Positions 7,113 through 13,371 of a stretch of DNA of 13,472 nucleotides are shown one piece after another (position 1 is the first letter of the stretch; every line of letters begins with the position of its first letter). The stretch comes from Candidatus Culexmicrobium profundum (GTDB lineage Archaea > Thermoproteota > Methanomethylicia > Culexarchaeales > Culexmicrobiaceae). The position numbers and the translations under genes are program-made. The notes under the pieces are model-generated. The model searched no databases. It was given only the letters and a program-made list of their open reading frames with translations, and was not told the origin of the DNA. The DNA is taken from assembly GCA_025061245.1 (NCBI GenBank), contig JANZKD010000036.1, forward strand, positions 1 through 13,472, in the 5' to 3' direction.

Positions 7113-8921
7113 ATGGAAAGTAGCAAAGAAATTGCAGCAAGATATAAATTATTATTCAGGTTGCCATCCTACAGAGATATTCTGATAAGAACTACATTGT
7201 CAAGCATAATATTCGGAATTATTCATGGTATGGGTAAACAATACTTTACAGGAGATGACGTTCTGAAAAATATTATTTTATTTATAATCATGTACTATAT
7301 ACTTCCAGCTGTTTTATCAACGTATATAACTGTAAAGATGATGAAACGAGAAATATTAACAGAAAGAAGATTAGCTGGTTTATCTTTATTTACTGTCTTA
7401 TTTATGGGTATTTCAAACATCACAGGAGTCACAATTTCCATAATAATGAACAGTATATTAGTCCAGGAAATAGTGACAATAGTTAGTTGTGGAATTATAA
7501 TGTCTTTAAAATACTTAGTTATATGCACACTTGAAAGAAAAAAAGTAGAAGCGTTTCTAAGCTCTATTTTGCATTACGCAATGTGCGTTATTTCAGGAGT
7601 ATGGATTTATCAACTTATTGGTAAATATGGTATTCTAAACGTAATTTTAAGGAGTTTTTATGTTGCAGGCTCATTCACCATCACCTCATGGTTCCTTATG
7701 GATGCAGTTGATAAGGTTGGATTAAAGGTAATACAAATAGAAGGAATAAAATTGTTCAATGCCTTTACAAAATATTGGCTAGCTAACAGAAAAGACAAAA
7801 TAGAAGAAATCCTTGAGAAATATTCGCATGAAGAAGATGTAAAAATTAAAAACATCATATTCTTTGATGAAGAGAATAAACCAAAATATACTATAATAAT
7901 ACCGGAATTTCACTTCGGACCATTTAGAGACCTTGGAAGTAGCCAATTTCCCCATATAATAATTGATCAGCTAGAAAGAGATAATATTAAAGCTGTAGTG
8001 CTACATGGAATCTCTGAACATGGACAAGACATAGCAAACACCAGTGACTGTAAAAAAATAATAAGAAGAATAATAGAAGAAAATTTTAAAGCAAAGCCTG
8101 ACAGAACGAAAGCAACCAATATAATAAAAATTAAAAAAGGCAAATGCACAATATACTGTCAACTTTTTGAAGATACAGCACTTCTAATAGTAACTAGAGC
8201 ACCAAATTTAACAGAAGACTTACCTATGTGGATTAAGAGAGAAATAAAGGATAAAGCCAAAAAATTAGGAATAAAAGATGTAATGATCATTGATGCACAC
8301 AACAGCATAAGAGAAAATGAACAATTAAGCGATAAAGACTACAAAGAAATAATTGAAGCAGCAGAAAAAGCATTAACAAAAGTAAAAAATCTAAATCAAA
8401 ATAAACTGAAAATTGGTATAAGCAGAAAAATAATCAAAGAATATACTGAAGAACAAGGAATAGGAAAGGGAGGCGTAATCGGTCTAACTATCGGTACAGA
8501 AAAACAAATGTTTACATTCATAGTATATGATGGAAACAATATGATACCAGAGTTTAGAGAAAAAGTTATCAAAAGATTAATGCAAGAAAAAATCTCAAAT
8601 GTGGAAGTATTAACAACAGATACACATAGCGTAAATGGATTAACACCTGAAGAAAGAGGATATCATCCTGTAGGAGAAATAGATCATAAAGAGGTGTTAG
8701 TTAAATATGCCATCGAAGTAGCAGAGGAATCAAACAAAAAAGTTACATATATGAATTATACGATTAGGGAAATAACAGTAGAAAGCATAAAAGTCTTAGG
8801 TGAAGATTTGTTAGCTAAATTCTCAAAAGCAATAAGTGAGGCATTGAGAATTGCTAAAAAAGTATCAATTGCAGCATTCACATTGTCAACTGTGACTTCT
8901 ATTATATTATTTCTAATATAG
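7113..8921 (+). CDS. DUF2070 family membrane protein
   Basis: A 602-residue protein of the archaeal DUF2070 family, of no established function. Six membrane segments can be seen at about residues 20-41, 50-74, 86-115, 117-140, 145-168 and 172-198, then a soluble domain of about 370 residues, then one more hydrophobic segment at the very C-terminus (about 584-602). The soluble part holds several acid/histidine motifs spread along the chain: HFGPFRDLGSS from residue 267, HGISEHGQD from 298, DAHNS from 394 and DTHSVNG from 503. Such motifs look like metal ligands or a hydrolase centre, but that is my inference. ATG 7113 has GAGGT at proper spacing. It ends TAG-TGA, a double stop. It stands alone, with non-coding DNA behind it. 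Confidence 0.88.
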   Translation: MESSKEIAARYKLLFRLPSYRDILIRTTLSSIIFGIIHGMGKQYFTGDDVLKNIILFIIMYYILPAVLSTYITVKMMKREILTERRLAGLSLFTVLFMGISNITGVTISIIMNSILVQEIVTIVSCGIIMSLKYLVICTLERKKVEAFLSSILHYAMCVISGVWIYQLIGKYGILNVILRSFYVAGSFTITSWFLMDAVDKVGLKVIQIEGIKLFNAFTKYWLANRKDKIEEILEKYSHEEDVKIKNIIFFDEENKPKYTIIIPEFHFGPFRDLGSSQFPHIIIDQLERDNIKAVVLHGISEHGQDIANTSDCKKIIRRIIEENFKAKPDRTKATNIIKIKKGKCTIYCQLFEDTALLIVTRAPNLTEDLPMWIKREIKDKAKKLGIKDVMIIDAHNSIRENEQLSDKDYKEIIEAAEKALTKVKNLNQNKLKIGISRKIIKEYTEEQGIGKGGVIGLTIGTEKQMFTFIVYDGNNMIPEFREKVIKRLMQEKISNVEVLTTDTHSVNGLTPEERGYHPVGEIDHKEVLVKYAIEVAEESNKKVTYMNYTIREITVESIKVLGEDLLAKFSKAISEALRIAKKVSIAAFTLSTVTSIILFLI

Positions 8922-9020
8922 TGAGAAAAAACTATTGTAACAAAAGATAATAAAATCAAATAACATAAATGAAAAATAACTAAAAGAATTAAGAGTAAGC
9001 TGACAAAAAGCCTCCTCTAT

Positions 9021-9033
9021 TCACTCACCATCA
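9021..9033 (+). repeat. Direct repeat copy 1 (TCACTCACCATCA)
   Basis: A 13-base word that recurs exactly at 9300-9312. Here it overlaps a small hairpin, ACCAT at 9027-9031 with ATGGT at 9038-9042. Read on the minus strand, the surrounding frame ends HELMVSE followed by TAG; the second copy reads HHLMVSE. They may be remnants of one duplicated sequence. Confidence 0.45.
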
Positions 9034-9299
9034 GCTCATGGTAGAAGTAGATTGTTTCTCTTAGAACTCTCTAATATAAGGACTTAAGCGATGAAAATGG
9101 GATCTATGTAAAAATGACAGTGTAAGGTTTGTTAACTATTAGAGCTTTGTAACTTACGTTCTAAATAGTGGGGATTTTTAGAAGAGTAGACAGTTATAGG
9201 GTTGAATTGTAACATTAATGTTGCATACCTACTGGTAGAAATTAAAACTTGGTCTGAGAAAAATTCAGAAAAGGAGTATTCGCATTACTAGTTGTACAC

Positions 9300-9332
9300 T
9301 CACTCACCATCAAATGATGATCTACTGAGTGA
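9300..9332 (+). repeat. Direct repeat copy 2 inside a two-part hairpin
   Basis: Starts with the same TCACTCACCATCA as at 9021. It also folds: TCACTC (9300-9305) pairs with GAGTGA (9327-9332), and inside it CATCA (9308-9312) pairs with TGATG (9315-9319) across two bases. ATGATGA followed by CTGA looks like box C and D sequences, but only four bases separate them, too few for a guide. Confidence 0.45.
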
Positions 9333-9359
9333 ATATGGCAGAATTAAAATCCATATTCA
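9330..9359. repeat. Inverted repeat, 9-base arms
   Basis: TGAATATGG at 9330-9338 is the exact reverse complement of CCATATTCA at 9351-9359, with a 12-base AT-rich loop. The left arm overlaps the closing arm of the preceding hairpin, so the two structures compete. Confidence 0.6.
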
Positions 9360-9402
9360 GGCTAAGCTTATTCAATAAAATCGAAGTCACAAAACTCAGA
9401 CT

Positions 9403-9429
9403 ACCATGAATTTTATGGTAATTCATGGT
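9403..9429. repeat. Perfect inverted repeat, 10-base arms
   Basis: ACCATGAATT at 9403-9412 pairs perfectly with AATTCATGGT at 9420-9429 around a seven-base loop (TTATGGT). Read on the minus strand it is followed within a few bases by TTTT, so it could act as a secondary terminator behind hypF. It overlaps the next inverted repeat. Confidence 0.65.
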
Positions 9430-9465
9430 GTATCAAGAGATATTTCCAGAGACAATTACCATAAA
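9412..9465. repeat. Perfect inverted repeat, 12-base arms
   Basis: TTTATGGTAATT at 9412-9423 is the exact reverse complement of AATTACCATAAA at 9454-9465, with 30 bases between. Its left arm contains the loop and part of the right arm of the 9403-9429 hairpin, so only one of the two structures can form at a time. Confidence 0.65.
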
Positions 9466-9470
9466 TTGAT

Positions 9471-9510
9471 GATAAAAGAAATGTGACAATGTGATTCAAA
9501 TCACGTCACA
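9471..9510 (-). terminator. Likely intrinsic terminator of hypF
   Basis: Nine bases after the hypF stop on the minus strand a strong stem begins. TGTGAC (plus 9482-9487) pairs with GTCACA (9505-9510), and inside it GTGATT (9491-9496) pairs with AATCAC (9499-9504) around a two-base loop, with a three-base bulge. On the minus strand it is followed by ATTTCTTTTATC, a T-rich tract. The same TGTGA/TCACA half-sites occur in the hypF upstream region, so protein binding is an alternative reading. Confidence 0.55.
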
Positions 9511-9518
9511 TCACATGT

Positions 9519-11849
9519 TTATTTAAGGCTTAGCGCAGTGATAAAAGCTTGACCTAAAGCTAAACCTCCATCTCCAGGTGGCACTAATTTATGTCGAAGA
9601 ATAGGGATATTTGAAGATTTCAATATTTTAGATATTTTTGATACTATAAGCTCATTAACAGCAACCCCACCAGTTATCCCAATATAATTAGCATCAAATT
9701 TTTTAGCTATTTGTAAAGCAGCTAGCGCTAATGCCTCAGCTAAAGACTCATGAATAAATCGGGCAATATATTCACCTCTCCATTTTTTAGTATTTATCAA
9801 ATCAAGTACATAGCTTAGAAGCTTATTTGTATCAATTATGGTAGTGCACTGTTCTTCTTTTAGAGGAATATGAAAGTTAAAGTCAACTGGAGAGGGACAT
9901 TTGATTGCATATGACTCAAATTTCATGGCAGGTTCTCCTTCATATGTTCGTTCTTTGCACAAATTAAACAACACAGAAAATGCATCTAATATGCGGCCTA
10001 AGCTAGATGTCCTTGGTACATTTACATTTGAAGCAATCTGTTTAAGTACAATATCTATCTCTTTTTCACCGTATTTAAAACTGGAAAGGTATTGTGACTT
10101 TAAAAAGTCACGAGTAAAATCTATTGAAAATGTCTCTGAAAGAAAGCCGGCAAGCATACGTGCAGGATATCTTGTACACATATCACCTCCAGGCATAGGC
10201 TGATAACGGAGGTGACCTGCTCTTACAAAGGTCTCATCAGTATAAACAATTAATTCACCACCCCATGCCCGTCCATCAACTCCATATCCGTAGCCATCTA
10301 TGACTATTCCAACAACACAGGAATCTAAAGGTATGTTTGATTCAGCAATTAAAGAAGCTAAATGAGCAAAATGATGCTGAACTTGAATTAAGGGTGTGTC
10401 AAACTTTTCAGATAAAGCTCTAGCCAGCCTTGTTGTAGAAAATTGTGGGTGTAGATCACATGCAATTGCATCTATATTGTTAGATCTGGTAATTTTCATA
10501 AGATAGTTTAAACTTTTATTGAGGTAAGAGAGAATATCAAGATTATCGGTATCACCAATATGCTGAGTAAGAAAGCATTTATTGTTCTTAAGTATTGCTC
10601 CCGTAACTTGTAATTCGCCTCCAACAGCTAAAATTGTTGAATTAGAACGCAGGGAGTTAATATCAATAGGTGATGGTGCGAAACCCCGTGACCTTCGAAT
10701 GAAGGTAGGGATATTTGACGTCACACGCAACACTGAATCATCACATCTATTTATAATGCGTCTATTGTGAATCAAAAGAAAGTCAACTATATTTCTTAAA
10801 CGCTTAAAAGCATCATCGTTTTTAATTATCATAGGCTCCTTAGGTAAATTAGCACTTGTCATTATTAGGGCCGGCTCTTTAGAAAAATGCAATAACAGAA
10901 GATGTATACCAGTATAAGGAAGCATAACACCAATATTATGTAATCCTGGCGAAATCCATTTTGATAGAAAATATTCTTCCGATTTTTGAAGAAGCACGAT
11001 AGGTTTCTGAAAGGAGGTAAGGAGTTCTTCTTCTATGTTAGAAACGATTGCATATTTTCGTATAGTGGAAATATCAGGAGACATCACAGCAAATGGTTGA
11101 GAAGGACGTCTTCTTCGCTTCCTTAATTTTAACACAACATCATCATCAGTTGTCTTAGCTGCAATGTGAAAACCACCAAGTCCCTTTATAGCAAGTATAT
11201 AGCCCTCATCTAATAATTTAGCTGCTAATAAAAGCGGGTCTTTATCATCTATAGGGGAGCCATCTACAGAGTATAGAAACATTTTAGGACCACATTTAGG
11301 GCAGCATATACCCTGTGCATGATAGCGTCGATCTAAAGGATCATTGTACTCTCTTAAACACTCTTCACATAATGGAAAGTCAACCATAGATGTGCGCTCA
11401 CGGTCATAAGGTAAATCACAAATCACAGTGAAACGCGGCCCACAAATTGAGCAACATGTAAAAGGGTAATGATACCATCGGCTACCAGGAGTTAAGATAT
11501 CTGAAATACATTCATTGCAAATACCTACATCAGGAGGTACAACTGAAATTAAATCTGTCGTCCTTGGAGAACTGGGCAATATTTTGAAAGTTTTATATCC
11601 TTTCAATGAGCTACTCCAATGAATTTTAAAGGTATCAATTCTAGAAGTAGGAGGTTTATTATTTAAAAGATCATGAAGAAAAGCATCGATATCGTCTTTT
11701 TCACCCTCAACAACGATCTCTACACCTGCATCACCCAAATTTAAAACGTAACCCTTTAAATTGTGTATGAGAGCTATTCGATAAACAAATGGTCTAAAAC
11801 CTACACCTTGAACTATTCCACTCACATGTATTGTTGCACAGCGCTTCAT
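9519..11849 (-). CDS. hypF: Carbamoyltransferase HypF, [NiFe]-hydrogenase maturation
   Basis: Transfers the carbamoyl group from carbamoyl phosphate, through an adenylated intermediate, to the C-terminal Cys of HypE, supplying the cyanide ligands of the [NiFe]-hydrogenase iron. All four parts are present in 776 residues, the usual length. The acylphosphatase domain (about 1-90) has VQGVGFR and the conserved Asn near 37. Two zinc fingers at 111-186 (CNEC/CSIC and CEEC/CPKC) are followed by a YrdC-like domain with IKGLGGFH, a basic RKRRRRPSQPFAVM stretch and TSANLPKEP. The C-terminal Kae1-like domain has QHHFAH, IDGYGYGVDGRAWGGE and ITGGVAVNE. The start at 11849 has GAGGT seven bases upstream. 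No other hyp or hydrogenase gene is in the window. CGN arginine codons seem more frequent than in the left-hand genes, which could reflect a different history. Confidence 0.96.
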   Translation of the reverse strand: MKRCATIHVSGIVQGVGFRPFVYRIALIHNLKGYVLNLGDAGVEIVVEGEKDDIDAFLHDLLNNKPPTSRIDTFKIHWSSSLKGYKTFKILPSSPRTTDLISVVPPDVGICNECISDILTPGSRWYHYPFTCCSICGPRFTVICDLPYDRERTSMVDFPLCEECLREYNDPLDRRYHAQGICCPKCGPKMFLYSVDGSPIDDKDPLLLAAKLLDEGYILAIKGLGGFHIAAKTTDDDVVLKLRKRRRRPSQPFAVMSPDISTIRKYAIVSNIEEELLTSFQKPIVLLQKSEEYFLSKWISPGLHNIGVMLPYTGIHLLLLHFSKEPALIMTSANLPKEPMIIKNDDAFKRLRNIVDFLLIHNRRIINRCDDSVLRVTSNIPTFIRRSRGFAPSPIDINSLRSNSTILAVGGELQVTGAILKNNKCFLTQHIGDTDNLDILSYLNKSLNYLMKITRSNNIDAIACDLHPQFSTTRLARALSEKFDTPLIQVQHHFAHLASLIAESNIPLDSCVVGIVIDGYGYGVDGRAWGGELIVYTDETFVRAGHLRYQPMPGGDMCTRYPARMLAGFLSETFSIDFTRDFLKSQYLSSFKYGEKEIDIVLKQIASNVNVPRTSSLGRILDAFSVLFNLCKERTYEGEPAMKFESYAIKCPSPVDFNFHIPLKEEQCTTIIDTNKLLSYVLDLINTKKWRGEYIARFIHESLAEALALAALQIAKKFDANYIGITGGVAVNELIVSKISKILKSSNIPILRHKLVPPGDGGLALGQAFITALSLK
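10094..10111. repeat. 18-base perfect palindrome inside hypF
   Basis: GTGACTTT and AAAGTCAC flank two bases to make a perfect dyad within the Kae1-like coding region. It uses the same GTGAC/GTCAC half-site that recurs around the hypF ends. It may be a chance outcome of coding for CDFKKSR on the other strand, or an internal protein-binding site. Confidence 0.5.
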
Positions 11850-11890
11850 AAACTAGACCTCTTGAGCTTATAATGATTAATTATAGAAAT

Positions 11891-11900
11891 CATTTAAATG
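11891..11900 (-). promoter_or_regulatory. Probable hypF TATA box
   Basis: CATTTAAATG lies about 42-51 bases upstream of the hypF ATG on the minus strand, which places transcription start near 11868 and leaves a short leader containing the GAGGT ribosome site at 11857-11861. The GTTAC palindrome directly abuts it on the upstream side, over the expected BRE. Confidence 0.5.
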
Positions 11901-11914
11901 TTACTATGTAACAT
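11898..11914. promoter_or_regulatory. Operator-like palindrome ATGTTAC-TAT-GTAACAT
   Basis: A perfect dyad with seven-base arms and a three-base centre, overlapping the upstream edge of the hypF TATA box. This position suits a dimeric regulator that controls TBP/TFB access. The half-site GTTAC recurs at 11950, 11964, 12036 and 12116. Confidence 0.5.
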
Positions 11915-11916
11915 CG

Positions 11917-11928
11917 TCACAAATGTGA
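11917..11928. promoter_or_regulatory. Operator-like palindrome TCACA-AA-TGTGA
   Basis: A perfect 12-base dyad two bases from the GTTAC palindrome. The TGTGA half-site resembles those used by several bacterial and archaeal helix-turn-helix regulators, but the two-base spacing is too short for a CRP-type site. A second copy in opposite half-site order lies at 12073-12090. Confidence 0.4.
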
Positions 11929-12035
11929 TTTTGATATTATTGTATCGGAGTTACTATTTTTAAGTTACAATTTACCATGATCCAAGCGATAATGAAATAA
12001 AGCCGATAATCATAAAAGAATGGAGACAAAGAAAA

Positions 12036-12050
12036 GTTACATATATAATG
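12036..12050 (+). promoter_or_regulatory. Probable promoter of the coiled-coil/winged-helix gene
   Basis: GTTACATATATAATG contains a good archaeal TATA-like core (ATATATAA), giving a start of transcription near 12070 and a leader of about 55-85 bases. The 11-base word AAGTTACATAT here is repeated at 12114-12124, where it again runs into a TATA-like stretch (ATATTATGATA), so a second, closer promoter is possible. Confidence 0.4.
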
Positions 12051-12072
12051 AAAGATCAATGTTGTCCTATTA

Positions 12073-12090
12073 TGTGATGAAACAGTCACA
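12073..12090. promoter_or_regulatory. Inverted repeat TGTGA-N8-TCACA
   Basis: Perfect five-base arms separated by eight bases, lying at or just after the predicted transcription start of the downstream plus-strand gene, a position where a bound protein would repress. Confidence 0.35.
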
Positions 12091-12125
12091 CAGACAAAAG
12101 AGCTTTAAGTGAGAAGTTACATATT

Positions 12126-12860
12126 ATGATATGCAACAAATCAGGAAATGAGAACATGAAGAGTCAAAGCGACATTTACAAAATAATAAATGAACTAAGA
12201 AGAGATATGTTAGAATATTTTGAAATTATCATACGTAGATTATCAAGGATGAGAGCTTTAGAGGAACGCTTAGATATGATTGAAGAAGATGTAACCGATA
12301 TGAGAAGCAAATTTAGACGTTTAGAATCATTTATTAAAGAAATTATAGAAAAAGAAAGATACATTGAAGAAGTACCAAGGCCAGTTTATCCAAGACCTAG
12401 AAGAACAGAAGAAATACCAAGAGTCCCTGTTGAAAGGCCGGCAGTAGAGATACCTAAACCCATTGAAGAAAAGAAAGAAGTTGCTGTTAGATTACCGCTG
12501 CCAACAAAACCTAAAGTAGAAACTAGAAAAGAGGTACGAGTAACACCAGTAGCTCGAGAAAGAGTATCTAAAAAAGTCACATCACAAGTCACAGAAAGAG
12601 ATCTTGCAAGTGAAATTTCAAAACTAACACGAACAGAAAGGCAAATAATTAAAGTCTTGATAAAGTATCCTAATCTAAAAGGTGGAACAAGCATCGCCAG
12701 AAAAATCGGAAAGGCAAGAGAACATACCTGTAGATTACTGAAAAAATTAACGGAAAAAGGATTACTCATAAGAGACGAGTCAGTATGGCCCTATGCATAT
12801 AGAGTACCAGAAAAAATAAAGCAAATAATTATGCTAGAAGAAGAATTAGGTTATGCTTAA
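12126..12860 (+). CDS. Coiled-coil, proline-rich linker and winged-helix protein
   Basis: A 244-residue protein with three clear parts. Residues about 15-85 are a charged heptad-like coiled coil (SRMRALEERLDMIEEDVTDM, FRRLESFIKEIIEKE). Residues about 85-160 are a linker full of Pro, Glu, Lys and Arg with VPRP, IPKP and RLPLPTKP elements, probably disordered. Residues about 163-235 form a winged helix-turn-helix: LTRTERQIIKVLIKYP, SIARKIGKAREHTCRLLKKL, then a wing around RDESVWPYAYRVP. This suggests an oligomeric DNA-binding or scaffold protein; no family function is recognised. The start is uncertain: ATG 12126 is the longest, but ATG 12156 has AGGA nine bases upstream and loses only ten residues. 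It is divergent from hypF with a shared 276-base control region and converges with the next gene. Confidence 0.75.
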   Translation: MICNKSGNENMKSQSDIYKIINELRRDMLEYFEIIIRRLSRMRALEERLDMIEEDVTDMRSKFRRLESFIKEIIEKERYIEEVPRPVYPRPRRTEEIPRVPVERPAVEIPKPIEEKKEVAVRLPLPTKPKVETRKEVRVTPVARERVSKKVTSQVTERDLASEISKLTRTERQIIKVLIKYPNLKGGTSIARKIGKAREHTCRLLKKLTEKGLLIRDESVWPYAYRVPEKIKQIIMLEEELGYA

Positions 12861-12888
12861 AGAGAAATGTGACTTGAAATGACAATAA

Positions 12889-13317
12889 TTAAGAAGATAG
12901 CTCTAATAATGCTTTTTGCGAAAGATGATAGCGCCATCTCGCTCTCGAACCTTGTCTAATTAACAATCCTGAATAATGTAATCTAGCCAAATATGTTGCA
13001 ACAACATTTACAGGAATATGTTCACCATATTCTTCAAAGAAGGCTAAAGAGACATCCTTACTTGTAAACCATTTATCTGCAAATCGTCGGCCCAATAACA
13101 AAACCAAACGTTTCTTAAGATCTCTACTCTCTTTACTTTTAACTGTGATAGGTGTGACACTGTGACTTAGTTCATCATAATAGGATGAACCTGAAAATAA
13201 CTCTATTAAATCAAATAATTGCTTTATTTTCTCAAATGTAAACCGGCCCTCAAGTGTGACAGAGATTTTATCACCAGTAGGTGATGTATACTCAATGCGC
13301 CATTTACCTTTTTTCAT
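12889..13317 (-). CDS. Small putative winged-helix protein of unknown function
   Basis: A 142-residue protein not matched to a named family. The N-terminal third looks like a small beta structure followed by a helix (WRIEYTSPTGDKISVTLEGR, FEKIKQLFDLIELF). The C-terminal half has a helix-turn-helix pattern: FTSKDVSLAFFEEYGEHIPVNVVATYLARLHYSGLLIRQGSRARWRYHLS (given in pieces: FTSKDVSLAFFEEYG, then VNVVATYLARL, then the wing GLLIRQGSRARWRYHLS). That is a winged-helix arrangement with a basic wing, so DNA binding is likely but unproved. The start ATG at 13317 follows GGAGAG nine bases upstream, inside a palindrome. It ends 28 bases from the convergent coiled-coil/winged-helix gene with no obvious terminator between them. 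Confidence 0.65.
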   Translation of the reverse strand: MKKGKWRIEYTSPTGDKISVTLEGRFTFEKIKQLFDLIELFSGSSYYDELSHSVTPITVKSKESRDLKKRLVLLLGRRFADKWFTSKDVSLAFFEEYGEHIPVNVVATYLARLHYSGLLIRQGSRARWRYHLSQKALLELSS

Positions 13318-13326
13318 GAATAAACA

Positions 13327-13338
13327 CTCTCCGGAGAG
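13327..13338. promoter_or_regulatory. Palindrome CTCTCCGGAGAG over the ribosome site
   Basis: A perfect 12-base dyad in the leader of the small winged-helix gene. Read on the minus strand it contains the GGAGAG that should serve as its ribosome site, and it lies close to the predicted transcription start near 13340. It could be an autoregulatory operator. Confidence 0.5.
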
Positions 13339-13361
13339 AGTATATTTTAATTATTTTGTGA

Positions 13362-13371
13362 CTTATATAAG
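13362..13371 (-). promoter_or_regulatory. Probable TATA box of the small winged-helix gene
   Basis: CTTATATAAG reads the same on both strands and sits about 25 bases upstream of the predicted start of transcription near 13340. An A-rich BRE-like run (GAAAAATA) precedes it on the minus strand, and GTCACA follows directly downstream. The remaining bases to the right edge are AT-rich and show no gene; a second CTTATAAG lies at about 13380. Confidence 0.5.

Larger units (their letters stand above)
8922..9518. other. Non-coding stretch rich in inverted repeats
   Basis: No credible intact gene was found on either strand in these 597 bases. The left third is plain AT-rich sequence. From about 9017 on there are two copies of TCACTCACCATCA, a palindrome AACATTAATGTT at 9211-9222, and from 9300 to 9510 a nearly continuous series of inverted repeats, listed separately. 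The last of these is probably the hypF terminator. Decayed mobile DNA, an untranslated RNA or a regulatory region are all possible. Confidence 0.6.

Noticed and set aside
9017..9180. Recurring TAG stops in an otherwise readable minus-strand frame, raising the idea of TAG recoding (pyrrolysine)
   Set aside because: TAG is used as the ordinary stop of Sec61-beta, DUF2070 and the winged-helix gene at 4726-4995, and the frame has no start or recognised family.
9313..9328. ATGATGA followed by CTGA, resembling boxes C and D of an archaeal sRNA
   Set aside because: Only about four bases separate the two elements, too short for a guide, and no matching C'/D' pair at proper spacing was found.
12074..12080. 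GTGATGA resembling a box C
   Set aside because: No CTGA box D follows within a suitable distance; the sequence is better explained as part of the TGTGA-N8-TCACA inverted repeat.
12386..12769. Minus-strand open frame opposite the coiled-coil/winged-helix gene
   Set aside because: It is a shadow of the proline/charged coding region; its Ser/Thr/Gly/Leu-rich text is typical of an antisense frame.
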